Source of the DNA: JAEZJZ01 sp964450265
GTDB lineage: Bacteria; Bacillota; UBA994; UBA5500
Assembly: GCA_964450265.1 (NCBI GenBank)
Contig: CAYVCY010000052.1
Location: 1 to 12,973 of the forward strand
Reading direction: 5' to 3'
DNA length: 12,973 nt
Shown: positions 6,069 to 12,973 of the stretch, in pieces
Numbering within the stretch: the first letter of the stretch is position 1
How the letters are laid out: each line of letters starts with the position of its first letter
The notes under the pieces: generated by a model
Databases searched by the model: none
What the model was told of the DNA's origin: nothing
What the model saw: only the letters and a program-made list of their open reading frames with translations
Translations under genes and position numbers: made by a program

Positions 6069-7082
6069 TCAACCGAAATACCTGCTATAGACAGCCAATG
6101 CATGTTCTGGAACGTCTGTCCCCTTGACCACTGCCCGTCCATCGGGAAAGAGCGTGATCTGCACTGGGGAATCCTGCGGCTTAAAATGCAAGGTGAATCG
6201 CGTTTGGTCCACTTCTCCCAGACTGCTCAATCGCTCAGACACTCTAGTCAGATCTATTTTTGCTGAATCGGCCGGCCAAATCTGCACTGAATCCCGGCCG
6301 CAAAGCGCCATCGCCTCTCTGCTGTGCACCCCCTCTAAGAAATCTAACTGACCTCCCTGGCAGGCTGGACAATCAAGCGCCGGTGGCAGATCGAGCTGCC
6401 GCCACTGGCCCCGCCAAGGATCGAACTCCAACAGCATCGTGACCAAGCTATCGGGGTCGATCAACAGGTGCATCACATGGGCGGCCTGCTGAGCCGCCAC
6501 CATCACCGGGACGCTGCCGAGCACCCCCACCAGATCACAGGTGTCCAGCTGTCCCAACGGCGGCAGGTTGGGCACCAGACAACGAAAGCAAGGGGTGCGC
6601 CCGGGAATGATCGGCATCACCATGCCGCTAGTGCCAAGAGCACCGCCATATACCCAAGGGATGGACAGTTCTAAAGCCACATCGTTGATCAGCAACCTAG
6701 CCAGATAATTGTCGGTAGCATCCAACAGGATATCTGAGTCAGACAGCAACTGTCGGGCGTTGCGGTAATTCAAATCGGCGGTGACCGCTGTTATTTCGAT
6801 AGAACTGTTGATGCGCGCCAGATGAACCCGCATGGCTTCGGCTTTGGGTAGGGCTTGCTCGGCGTCCTGCTCGGTATATAGCAATTGGCGCTGCAAGTTG
6901 CTGAGCTCCACCAGGTCACGATCGATCAGCTGCAGTCGACCGATGCCGGCTCGGGCCAGCAGCTCGCCAGCGGCGGTTCCCAACCCACCGCAACCGACGA
7001 TAGTCACCTTGGCGTCAGCTAGTCTTGCTTGACCGACAGTCCCGATCTCCCGCAGGACCGTCTGGCGGGCATAGCGAGACAC
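6069..7082 (-). CDS. HesA/MoeB/ThiF-family E1-like adenylyltransferase
   Basis: This family adenylates the C-terminal Gly-Gly of a ubiquitin-like sulfur carrier (ThiS or MoaD) so that sulfur can be loaded for thiamine or molybdopterin synthesis. The 337 residues contain the nucleotide-binding GCGGLG (30-35), the acidic/arginine loop IDRDxVExSNLQRQ (53-66) and DATDN (121-125). They also contain zinc cysteines in two pairs (165/168 and 238/241) and the candidate catalytic Cys182 in TCDLVGVLG. The last ~80 residues form a separate domain ending VYSRYFG; it has no rhodanese active site and resembles the C-terminal extension seen in Gram-positive ThiF/MoeB proteins. The start is GTG with GGGGAG seven bases upstream. 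It follows the helicase gene by 19 bases, so both are probably one operon. The likely partner is the sulfur carrier at 9403-9633. Confidence 0.9.
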   Translation of the reverse strand: MSRYARQTVLREIGTVGQARLADAKVTIVGCGGLGTAAGELLARAGIGRLQLIDRDLVELSNLQRQLLYTEQDAEQALPKAEAMRVHLARINSSIEITAVTADLNYRNARQLLSDSDILLDATDNYLARLLINDVALELSIPWVYGGALGTSGMVMPIIPGRTPCFRCLVPNLPPLGQLDTCDLVGVLGSVPVMVAAQQAAHVMHLLIDPDSLVTMLLEFDPWRGQWRQLDLPPALDCPACQGGQLDFLEGVHSREAMALCGRDSVQIWPADSAKIDLTRVSERLSSLGEVDQTRFTLHFKPQDSPVQITLFPDGRAVVKGTDVPEHALAVYSRYFG

Positions 7083-7101
7083 GGCACATCTCCCCTCTCG
7101 C

Positions 7102-9306
7102 TTATAATTCTACCTTGACGACATCTCTCTCCATGGCCTGCATACACTGATCGATCTTTTCCCTCCAAAAAGGCTCCCGGCCCGCCGCTTTGCGCAGCTG
7201 GCGCAGTACATCGACAGAGCGGCGCAGCAGGCTGACCAAATCTCCTTCTTCGATAGTAGTCAGTTCAGTCAGTTCGGAAAAACTGGCGCCTCTGGCCCAC
7301 CGATAACCTAAGGTAGCCACGTGGGGAGAATAGATCACTCCCGGTCCCAGAATCGGATCCTGTTTCAACTCTTCGACGATGCGAAAATACTTGCGCAGGG
7401 ACGGCAAACGGTCTTTCTGGGTAAAGTCGTGAAAACGCCCGGAAAAATCCACACCCGATAAGAGAGCACAGATTTCTGGTGGAGACAGATCGTCCAACAT
7501 TCCGGCAAACACGAACTCGGTAATCACGATCTCCTGGAAGTTGATCTCGCTGGCCATCTCTCCTCGCGGCAAGATCTGATCCCCATCCAGATAACCCAAA
7601 TGCTCTAGGCGCTGCTTGATCAACCGATATTGGCTGAGCCAATCGGCGGAACTCTTTAGCACGCTTAACTCGTTCTCCAGCTCTGCTATCTGCCCCTTCA
7701 GCTTGCCCAGCTGCCGCTTTATCCGGCGGCAGGCGTTCTGCTCCGACGACGAGCACCCCTTAGGGGTGAGCTGGGACAACTCCTTGCGCAGTGACATGCA
7801 GGCTCGCTTCAGGTGCGACTTGCCTCGCCGCAGATCCCGTTCCATCCCCTTCAGCTTGGAGCGCTGGCGACGGTACTGCAGCGGGCAGGACGGACCATCC
7901 AAACCAGCGCAGGTCTGCTGCAGCAGTTCGTCTTGTTCGGCTTGTAGCGCCTGCAATCGCTGCTGCATTTCCTTCTTGGTTTGAACATGCAGGTATTCAG
8001 CAAAGCTAGACTGATATGCGATCGCCACCTGTTCCTCCTCACCCCGCCTAGTCAGATTGAGGATAGAGTTACAGCTGAGGCGATACTGGCTACCGATATC
8101 CTCTATCGGCCGATTGGCGTAATCCACCAGTCGAGCATCCTCGTCGTCTTGTATCAGAGTGAAGACAAAGCCCTTGCTATCGATCCCCCGGCGACCTGCT
8201 CGCCCGGACATCTGTTGATATTCCTGTGCTGATAGCGGGCGGACTGAAGTGCCGTCGAATTTGCGCTGTTCCAAGAAACTGACGCTCTTGACCGGATAGT
8301 TCACGCCTACGGCGAAGGTTTCAGTGCAATAGAGCACCCTGATCAGCCGCTCCTCAAACAGCTCTTCCACCAGGTCCTTGAGTACAGGCAGTAAACCAGC
8401 GTGGTGATAGGCAATTCCTTTATGCAGCAGACGGGCCATCAATTGCATGCCCGCATGATTATGCAGATCATGCTGGGAAGCGCAATCGGCCACCCTGGCA
8501 TCAACCAGAGCGGCCTCTCGTCCGGTAAGGAAAGTGCGCTCGCGCAACAGTTCCTTGCTCTTTTCCACGCACTGCCGGCGGGAAAAGACAAAGAACAGGG
8601 CGGGCAAGTAATGTCGGCGCAACGCCTGCGCCAAGTGACGATGATCTGTCGGACGAATCTTCTCCTGGCGAATGGCTGCAGTCATCTGCCGCAGGCTACC
8701 TATCCCGGTGCCCAGATTATAAAACCGGTGCACCAGCGGCACCACCCGCTTGCTCTCCACCACCAGGGCGACGTCCTCCTGCCGCACGTCCGAAAGCCAG
8801 CCGATGAACTGTTCCACATTGCCAATAGTCGCACTCAGCCCCAGGAACTTGACATGCGGAGGCGCAAAGATGAGACTCTCTTCCCAGGCCAGACCGCGAT
8901 CGGAATCGAGGTAATGGATTTCATCAAAGATCAGGTAATGGATGTCGGCAGCCCGGTCTGGTTCAGTGAGCACTATGTTACGATAGACCTCTGTGGTCAT
9001 CATCAGCACCGGGGCCTGCTGATTGATCACTACATCTCCGGTGATGATGCCCACTTGCTCCTCACCCAAGCTGCTGCGAAACTGACGATACTTCTGATTG
9101 CTGAGCGCCTTGATCGGCGCGGTATAGATAATACGCTTTCCCTCTCGCACTGCTTTCTCAATCAGATAATCAGCGATCAGTGTCTTCCCTACCCCGGTAG
9201 GAGCGCTGACGATCACCGATCTCCCTTGGTCGATCAGTTGCAGCGCCTGGCGTTGAAATGTATCCAGGGTAAACCCCTTGTAAGTGATGGACTGATCCTC
9301 TAGCAT
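7102..9306 (-). CDS. DExH-box RNA helicase, Ski2/Mtr4-like with DSHCT-type C-terminus
   Basis: This is a superfamily 2 helicase of the Ski2-like type, expected to unwind RNA using ATP. I chose ATG 9306 (734 residues) because GGGGAGGAACAG directly precedes it; an in-frame ATG at 9396 would add 30 residues that overlap a terminator-like hairpin and look non-coding. In the 734-residue numbering: Walker A APTGVGKT 35-42, motif II DEIH 128-131, motif III SAT 158-160 and motif VI QMSGRAGRRG 365-374. A charged, probably coiled-coil section rich in Lys/Arg/Glu follows (about 445-590), including CAGLDGPSCPLQYRR. The C-terminal LDDLSPPEICALLSG matches the DSHCT region found in Mtr4-like proteins. Related bacterial proteins such as HelY are known mainly from Actinobacteria and Cyanobacteria, but their role is poorly defined. 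Its partner in the operon is the ThiF/MoeB-like gene, an unexplained pairing. Confidence 0.92.
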   Translation of the reverse strand: MLEDQSITYKGFTLDTFQRQALQLIDQGRSVIVSAPTGVGKTLIADYLIEKAVREGKRIIYTAPIKALSNQKYRQFRSSLGEEQVGIITGDVVINQQAPVLMMTTEVYRNIVLTEPDRAADIHYLIFDEIHYLDSDRGLAWEESLIFAPPHVKFLGLSATIGNVEQFIGWLSDVRQEDVALVVESKRVVPLVHRFYNLGTGIGSLRQMTAAIRQEKIRPTDHRHLAQALRRHYLPALFFVFSRRQCVEKSKELLRERTFLTGREAALVDARVADCASQHDLHNHAGMQLMARLLHKGIAYHHAGLLPVLKDLVEELFEERLIRVLYCTETFAVGVNYPVKSVSFLEQRKFDGTSVRPLSAQEYQQMSGRAGRRGIDSKGFVFTLIQDDEDARLVDYANRPIEDIGSQYRLSCNSILNLTRRGEEEQVAIAYQSSFAEYLHVQTKKEMQQRLQALQAEQDELLQQTCAGLDGPSCPLQYRRQRSKLKGMERDLRRGKSHLKRACMSLRKELSQLTPKGCSSSEQNACRRIKRQLGKLKGQIAELENELSVLKSSADWLSQYRLIKQRLEHLGYLDGDQILPRGEMASEINFQEIVITEFVFAGMLDDLSPPEICALLSGVDFSGRFHDFTQKDRLPSLRKYFRIVEELKQDPILGPGVIYSPHVATLGYRWARGASFSELTELTTIEEGDLVSLLRRSVDVLRQLRKAAGREPFWREKIDQCMQAMERDVVKVEL

Positions 9307-9359
9307 CTGTTCCTCCCCGGCAATCGGGCCGCTGTCCGTGATAGTATTGACAAAACCCA

Positions 9360-9381
9360 GGGGCACAGCTGACTGTGCCCC
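9360..9381 (-). terminator. Probable intrinsic terminator between sulfur carrier and helicase genes
   Basis: A perfect nine-base-pair stem GGGGCACAG-TCAG-CTGTGCCCC lies 22 bases after the stop of the ThiS/MoaD-like gene. On the minus strand it is followed by TGGGTTTTGTC, an imperfect T tract, so termination may be partial. It supports beginning the helicase at 9306 and not at 9396. Confidence 0.5.
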
Positions 9382-9402
9382 CCAGCTAGCATCCAAAGAA
9401 TC

Positions 9403-9633
9403 CTAACCCCCAGCCATAGGGGAGAACAATAGCACCTTGGCGCCATCAGCCAAGAGATGCTGCTCATTCACCTGCTGACCGTCGACAACCACGGTTACCA
9501 TTCTTGGCTCCACGCCCAGTTCATGCAGCAGATCGGCTACAGTGATCTTTCCGGACCAAGGTATCACCTGATTGTCTGCACCCGGCGGCAACGAACGCAC
9601 TACCTGGCCCCTGGCCACCACATGAATACTCAT
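9403..9633 (-). CDS. ThiS/MoaD-like ubiquitin-fold sulfur carrier
   Basis: This is a 76-residue beta-grasp protein ending in the Gly-Gly (SPMAGG) that E1-like enzymes adenylate and thiocarboxylate. Visible family features are the N-terminal strand MSIHVVARG, the helix TVADLLHELG (33-42), the strand MVTVVVDGQQV and the final turn LLADGAKVLLFSPMAGG. The sequence does not decide between thiamine synthesis (ThiS), molybdopterin synthesis (MoaD) or another sulfur-transfer role. The MoeB/ThiF-like enzyme encoded at 6069-7082 is the obvious activating partner. The start ATG has GGGAGG about 12 bases upstream, a slightly long spacing. prsW lies 105 bases upstream, and the gap holds no convincing promoter, although TTGACG and TATAGT occur with non-standard spacing. 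Confidence 0.85.
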   Translation of the reverse strand: MSIHVVARGQVVRSLPPGADNQVIPWSGKITVADLLHELGVEPRMVTVVVDGQQVNEQHLLADGAKVLLFSPMAGG

Positions 9634-9738
9634 TACTAGACCAACCTCCCAGAAGCATGCTTGTCCCTACTATATTCCAGCAATCGCCCGTCACTTCCTG
9701 CACGTCAAGCCTCAAACCGCCTTGGTGATGTCGAAGGG

Positions 9739-10422
9739 CTAAGGCCTAAAAGGTGATCGTATCTGGGACAGACGCACTTGACGGAGCGCCATCACCCACA
9801 TGGCCACCGAGAAGGGAATTACCCCCATGGCCAACAGCGAGCGATCCGTTGACAACAAGAGGTCGAAGATGCCATGCAGCAGCACCGGAACTAACAATGA
9901 CCGATTGCGGTTTTTCCGTTCCTGAGCATCAGTCTGAGCAAACTTCGCCTTGCCTAGGTAATAGCCCATCGCAGCAGCAAACAACGCATGGGCAGGCACT
10001 GATAGCACACCGCGCAGCAGCGCGATGTGGGGCCCTCCTTGCAGTACGTAAAGAATGTTCTCCAAAGCTGCAAACCCCAAAGACGCAGTGATGGCGTAAA
10101 TCATACCGTCATACGGCTCATTAAAAGCAGGATGGCAATAGGCCCAGCGCATGACCACGAAGTATTTCAGCCCCTCTTCCACCAGAGCGATAATCACGAA
10201 ATTCTCTAGAATCAACGAAATAAGGGGATGGACAGTAAGCACCTCTCGCAGCAAGGTCAGCCCGAACACCCCTGTCAGTGCCGCCACCACCGTCATCGCC
10301 ATGCCGTAGAAGAAGACGAGCAACAATAGATGCCTCGGTTCCTGATCGTAGCGGTCCCTCACGTAAAAAAAGGTGAGCAAAATCCATACCGGAGCAGTGG
10401 CTGCAACGATCAGACTGATCAA
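9739..10422 (-). CDS. prsW: PrsW-family intramembrane protease
   Basis: PrsW-family proteins are membrane proteases; in Bacillus subtilis PrsW cleaves the anti-sigma factor RsiW. The product has several hydrophobic membrane segments and the family motifs: VEEGLKYF with the EExxK core, GFAALENILYV, the HALFAAAMGYYLG helix and HGIFDLL. I chose the TTG at 10422 (227 residues) because GGGGGGGGAG lies just upstream and this gives MISLIVAATAPVWILL as a proper first membrane segment and the usual family length. A GTG at 10536 would add 38 residues, but it overlaps the likely -10 promoter element. The site has eight consecutive G just before the start, a tract that might vary in length. The natural substrate is unknown; no sigma or anti-sigma gene is in the window. 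Confidence 0.87.
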   Translation of the reverse strand: MISLIVAATAPVWILLTFFYVRDRYDQEPRHLLLLVFFYGMAMTVVAALTGVFGLTLLREVLTVHPLISLILENFVIIALVEEGLKYFVVMRWAYCHPAFNEPYDGMIYAITASLGFAALENILYVLQGGPHIALLRGVLSVPAHALFAAAMGYYLGKAKFAQTDAQERKNRNRSLLVPVLLHGIFDLLLSTDRSLLAMGVIPFSVAMWVMALRQVRLSQIRSPFRP

Positions 10423-10430
10423 TCCGATTT

Positions 10431-10440
10431 CTCCCCCCCC
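10431..10440 (-). promoter_or_regulatory. prsW ribosome binding site containing an eight-G tract
   Basis: On the minus strand eight G followed by AG lie about nine bases before the TTG start at 10422. The tract both supports the TTG start and is a candidate for slipped-strand variation that would alter Shine-Dalgarno spacing without changing the reading frame. Confidence 0.45.
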
Positions 10441-10526
10441 AGAACAAACTGCTCTTGCAGTTTGCCTTCCAATATAGAGCGATGGCTGCCAGATACCTTT
10501 CCAGCTGCCAGCCGTGATGCAGGTGT

Positions 10527-10532
10527 ATTCTA
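10527..10532 (-). promoter_or_regulatory. Probable -10 element of the prsW promoter
   Basis: TAGAAT preceded by TGG gives an extended -10 (TGnTAGAAT) on the minus strand, 37 bases after the upstream terminator T tract region. No good -35 TTGACA is seen at 17 bases; TTGCTA lies 21 bases upstream. Transcription would start near 10520, leaving a leader of about 100 bases before TTG 10422. Confidence 0.5.
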
Positions 10533-10597
10533 CCACGAACAGGGGACGCTTACTAGCAATTGCTGACAGCAGCTGCTTGATCGCCTTACTTGCCAGA

Positions 10598-10628
10598 CAA
10601 TAAAGCAGGCAGCTCGCGGCTGCCTGCT
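10598..10628 (-). terminator. Rho-independent terminator after the 91-residue unknown gene
   Basis: A ten-base-pair stem AGCAGGCAGC-CGCGA-GCTGCCTGCT on the minus strand is followed by TTATTGT. It ends the transcript of the 10701-10976 gene and separates it from prsW. The GC-rich stem is strong and the T tract moderate. Confidence 0.7.
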
Positions 10629-10700
10629 GAGGGAGTTAGAACAATCCACCTTGCGTACACACTGCCTGCCCTAGAGACAGGCGACTGCTTTGAGATAGCG

Positions 10701-10976
10701 TTACCGGGCCTGGTAGGCTAGATCCAAATGGACAATCTTTCGCTCGTGATCTGTCAGACGAGTGCTCTTGCGATCCACCTCTAGGAACGATCCATCCGTG
10801 AAATTGATCTTCAACCGCAAGATGATCGGATCCATGCCGTGCGTGGTGGCCTCAGTCACTTGGACACTGCCAACAGTCTTTCCTTTAAACGCTTTGAGAA
10901 GATCTGCATCCGCCACAAATCGAAAGGACTGGGCCACTTCAGGTTGTCGGTTGGCGCTGATCTGAACGCTGATCAT
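10701..10976 (-). CDS. Hypothetical protein, 91 residues
   Basis: I do not recognise this family. The ATG at 10976 is preceded by GAGGAGGTG at good spacing, a strong ribosome binding site; a GTG two codons upstream lies inside that site and is unlikely. The protein is soluble, with no signal peptide, membrane segment or cysteine. It starts MISVQISANRQPEVAQSFRF, with alternating hydrophobic residues suggesting beta strands. A lysine-rich middle (LLKAFKGKTVGSVQV) follows, then IILRLKINFTDGSFLEVDR, and a charged end. The pattern suggests a small beta-rich domain. It stands alone, with a terminator downstream and a composite hairpin repeat about 80 bases upstream. It is clearly a gene by ribosome binding site, composition and terminator, but the function is unknown. 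Confidence 0.8.
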   Translation of the reverse strand: MISVQISANRQPEVAQSFRFVADADLLKAFKGKTVGSVQVTEATTHGMDPIILRLKINFTDGSFLEVDRKSTRLTDHERKIVHLDLAYQAR

Positions 10977-11055
10977 TGACACCTCCTCAGAATTGGACCT
11001 GACGTTTGATCCGGCAGCTTAACGAAAACGCAACGCTGAACTCATATACTATCTA

Positions 11056-11124
11056 GCAACACCGCTAGGTGCTGCGGGCCATGGCCATTCTTTCTACCGA
11101 AAGATTCGCCTTAGCAATTGTTGC
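11056..11124 (-). repeat. Composite hairpin repeat, second site
   Basis: This site has the same architecture as 3461-3554. A first hairpin GCA-A-CACC-GCTA-GGTG-C-TGC (11056-11075) is followed by CGGGC and then GGC...TCTTTC-TACC-GAAAGA...GCC (11083-11110). The ends GCAAC (11056-11060) and GTTGC (11120-11124) are inverted repeats, so the whole unit could fold as one closed structure. The core unit occurs once here and twice at the selA site. It lies 80 bases upstream of the 91-residue unknown gene. Confidence 0.65.
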
Positions 11125-11479
11125 AGGGCAACTATCGGCTTGTACCTTACATATTACTCGCAGGGGGCGTCTTTTCCTGCTAGCTCCGACCGAAATTATT
11201 CAAGCAAATTTTGCCCTATCTCTGGCAGATCTAGTCAAGAAGAGGTGTTGTTCTAAACTGATTGGTTCGTTTGGTGGCTGTGGTGGAAGAATACTGCCTG
11301 GAGGTGCTTAACTTTGGGTAAAGCCAAGCTGAGATGGCAGTACGAATTCGGTCAGGAGCAGGTAGCAGCGTTGCTAAATCCAACCGTCGGACACCCGAGA
11401 CCAAGGGAAGCGTCATCCCAGCCAGCACAACTCCGCAGCGGCCATCGACATGACGCCCGAGGCGATGTCAAGCGATGAC
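11125..11479. other. Gene-poor intergenic stretch
   Basis: No gene or RNA I recognise was found in these ~355 bases, on either strand. The open frames are short, lack ribosome binding sites and look like chance. On the minus strand there is GCAGG...CCTGC followed by GAGTAATATG (about 11143-11182), which resembles sequences I have seen near Bacillota genes but cannot name. TTGACATCGCC (about 11461-11473) is a possible -35 without a matching -10. No riboswitch consensus was found. Confidence 0.4.
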
Positions 11480-11524
11480 CTAAGCAGAAAGAAGACCTCG
11501 ATATGAGGCCTTCTTTCTGCTTAG
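11480..11524 (-). terminator. Long near-perfect hairpin after the kinase gene, probable terminator
   Basis: The arms CTAAGCAGAAAGAAG and CTTCTTTCTGCTTAG pair over 15 positions. A single A/C mismatch follows, then CCTC/GAGG and the loop GATAT: 20 positions in total. It lies 16 bases after the kinase stop. There is no T run after the stem on either strand, but one arm is pyrimidine-rich (TTCTTTCT). It is most likely a terminator or transcript-end stabiliser; a small inverted-repeat element is possible. Confidence 0.5.
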
Positions 11525-11540
11525 TAGCCAATAGAACGCT

Positions 11541-12973
11541 TCACTTCGGCTGGGCGGTTGTCCCGTCAGTGCTGTCACGACCATCCAAATCCAAAGCGGC
11601 ACCTTTCAGCGGCAGGCGGACTGAAAAGGTGCTGCCAATCCCCAACTCGCTGACTACATCGATGCTGCCCCCATGATCGTTGACAATTTCTCTGCAGATG
11701 GAAAGGCCGAGGCCGGTCCCCTCCGACTTTGTGGTGTAAAAAGGCTCAAAGATGTTCTCAATCTGATCCGGCTGAATGCCACAGCCGCTGTCGCGGACAT
11801 CAATCTGCACCTCGCCGGGCAGCAGGCGACAGAAGAGCCCAACTGTGCCGCCCTCCGCGGTTGCCTGCAAAGCATTGCTCATTAAGTTGAGGAACACTTG
11901 CTTGATGGCTTCTGCCCGCCCTTGAATCGCTGGCAGGTCTTCAGGCAGTTCGACTGCCAACTTAATGCCCTTGAGCACAGCTTGATGTCGCACCAACTGC
12001 ACTTGCTGCGCCAGCAGACTGCCAAGGTCCATCGTCAGTTTCTCTTCCTTACTTGGCCGAGCCATAGCCAAGAAATCATTCAAGATCTGGTTGGCCCGGT
12101 CGATCTCCTCCAACACGTAGTCCGCGTAGCGAATTTCGGTAGACAAGTTGCCGTGTACCAGTCGCTGGCGCAGGAGCTGGATGAAACCCCTGACTGCTGC
12201 CAAGGGATTTCTGATCTCGTGGGCTATGCCGGCCGCCAGCTCGCCCGCCACTGCCAAGCGCCCATGCCGAGAGAACTGCGAGTTCAAATGGTCCGCTTTC
12301 TGCTGCAGAATTTGATTGCGCATGCGCTCCAGTTGCAGATGATACTCTTGGCTGATGCATTCACTGAACAGAGTATCCAATCCCTGCCACCCAATGCCCC
12401 CCTCTACCTCGACTTGATAAGCGCAGGCAACTTCAGCGGTCTGCCATTGCCTGGCAGCAGGCGATAAACGCCACGGAAAAGGCACGCCACAGATTGACAA
12501 AGGCGCGTGAACGCGCCGCTCAGACTCTTGCGCCGAAAACAATGAAGCAGCTTTGGATCTAGTCAATGCAGTAGTGGTCAGCAACTTAGTGGCTGCCCTT
12601 GCCGGCGAAAGCAGGCGCCCCTCCGAGAGCAGCGTCAGTCGCCCGCCTTCGATAGCTGGCTCAGTCGCTTCCTGCGGGATCATTTGCCACCGGTGATTCT
12701 GCTCTGCTATTTGGCCCAGCACTTTGATCCGTGCATAGACTATCTCGACGTCATCCGTGTGCCAGACCTCATCGATTTGCTCATTAAGATCTGAATCGGG
12801 TGTGAGCGAATCTGACTTTATCGCGACCACATACCCCCAACGAACCGCCTCTCGAAATTGACCGATCAACTGCGGACAGTATTCGTCGCTGCCTATCAAC
12901 AACAGTACGTTTGGGGAGATTTGCCGCACGTGCTGCTGAAAACGCTCACACTCGCAGACAGGGAAGACATGCA
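11541..12973 (-). CDS. Soluble sensor histidine kinase, 5' end beyond the window
   Basis: This is a two-component autokinase. The frame is open through the right edge (14 more codons upstream of GTG 12929, reading HVFPVCECERFQQH), so the true start is outside. Counting from that GTG (462 residues), the H-box AGIAHEIRNPLAAVRGFIQLL has the phosphoacceptor His at 237. The N-box LNLMSNALQA is at 347-356, the G1 box DSGCGI at 380-385, the F-box FEPFYTTKS at 394-402 and the G2 box GTGLGLSI at 404-411. The H-box resembles sporulation kinases such as KinA. No membrane segment is visible, so it is probably cytoplasmic. The first ~90 residues (PNVLLLIGSD..., VVAIKSDSL, VEIVYARIKVLGQI) look like a degenerate response-receiver fold lacking the usual phosphoacceptor Asp. 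No response regulator is in the window. Its target is unknown. Confidence 0.9.
   Translation of the reverse strand, partial: HVFPVCECERFQQHVRQISPNVLLLIGSDEYCPQLIGQFREAVRWGYVVAIKSDSLTPDSDLNEQIDEVWHTDDVEIVYARIKVLGQIAEQNHRWQMIPQEATEPAIEGGRLTLLSEGRLLSPARAATKLLTTTALTRSKAASLFSAQESERRVHAPLSICGVPFPWRLSPAARQWQTAEVACAYQVEVEGGIGWQGLDTLFSECISQEYHLQLERMRNQILQQKADHLNSQFSRHGRLAVAGELAAGIAHEIRNPLAAVRGFIQLLRQRLVHGNLSTEIRYADYVLEEIDRANQILNDFLAMARPSKEEKLTMDLGSLLAQQVQLVRHQAVLKGIKLAVELPEDLPAIQGRAEAIKQVFLNLMSNALQATAEGGTVGLFCRLLPGEVQIDVRDSGCGIQPDQIENIFEPFYTTKSEGTGLGLSICREIVNDHGGSIDVVSELGIGSTFSVRLPLKGAALDLDGRDSTDGTTAQPK

Noticed and set aside
8401..9303. Long 300-residue plus-strand frame
   Set aside because: It lies fully antisense to the conserved helicase motifs, has no ribosome binding site and its composition mirrors the opposite strand.
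9653..9662. Perfect ten-base palindrome AAGCATGCTT upstream of the sulfur carrier gene
   Set aside because: Too short and isolated to claim as an operator; such palindromes occur by chance at this scale.
11069..11311. 80-residue plus-strand frame in the intergenic region
   Set aside because: No ribosome binding site, starts inside the hairpin repeat, and no recognisable domain.

Overview
The window is a stretch of about 13 kb with moderately high GC. Every convincing gene lies on the minus strand, so transcription runs from high to low coordinates. It looks like a chromosome of a Bacillota (Firmicutes, probably Clostridia-type anaerobe). Reasons: strong AGGAGG-type ribosome binding sites, GTG/TTG starts, a PrsW-family membrane protease, CsoR and Fur regulators, a soluble kinase of the sporulation-kinase type, and a complete selA-selB pair for selenocysteine incorporation. 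This lineage call is an inference from gene content; no rRNA or tRNA is present to confirm it.

Reading in the direction of transcription: a histidine kinase cut by the right edge (12973-11541) ends in a long perfect hairpin. A roughly 560-nt gene-poor stretch follows and carries one copy of a composite hairpin repeat. Next come a 91-residue protein of unknown function (10976-10701), a clear terminator, a promoter and prsW (10422-9739), and a ThiS/MoaD-like sulfur carrier (9633-9403). A hairpin separates this from a Ski2-like DExH RNA helicase (9306-7102), which is followed after 19 nt by a ThiF/MoeB-type E1-like enzyme (7082-6069). Then come fur (5927-5460) overlapping csoR (5460-5182), a structured intergenic repeat, a small heavy-metal-associated (HMA) protein (4905-4696), a strong terminator, trxB (4543-3608), a second site of the hairpin repeat, and selA-selB (3450-104).

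The main discovery is the small HMA gene. A conventional reading misses it because an in-frame TGA at codon 13 replaces the first cysteine of the metal-binding CxxC: the protein reads GMTUGHC. A stem-loop of bacterial SECIS geometry lies 17 nt after the TGA, and selA and selB are about 1.2 kb downstream on the same strand. The gene is therefore best read as a 69-residue selenocysteine copper-chaperone-like protein. It sits between a copper-type CsoR repressor and thioredoxin reductase, which suggests a local copper/redox/selenium unit. The functional link is inference.

A second observation is a composite hairpin repeat (GGC...TTCTTTC-NNNN-GAAAGA...GCC next to a second hairpin). It occurs in the selA leader, with the core unit twice, and upstream of the 91-residue unknown gene. 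Loop and outer stem bases differ between copies while pairing is largely kept. No tRNA-Sec gene, CRISPR array or transposase was seen.
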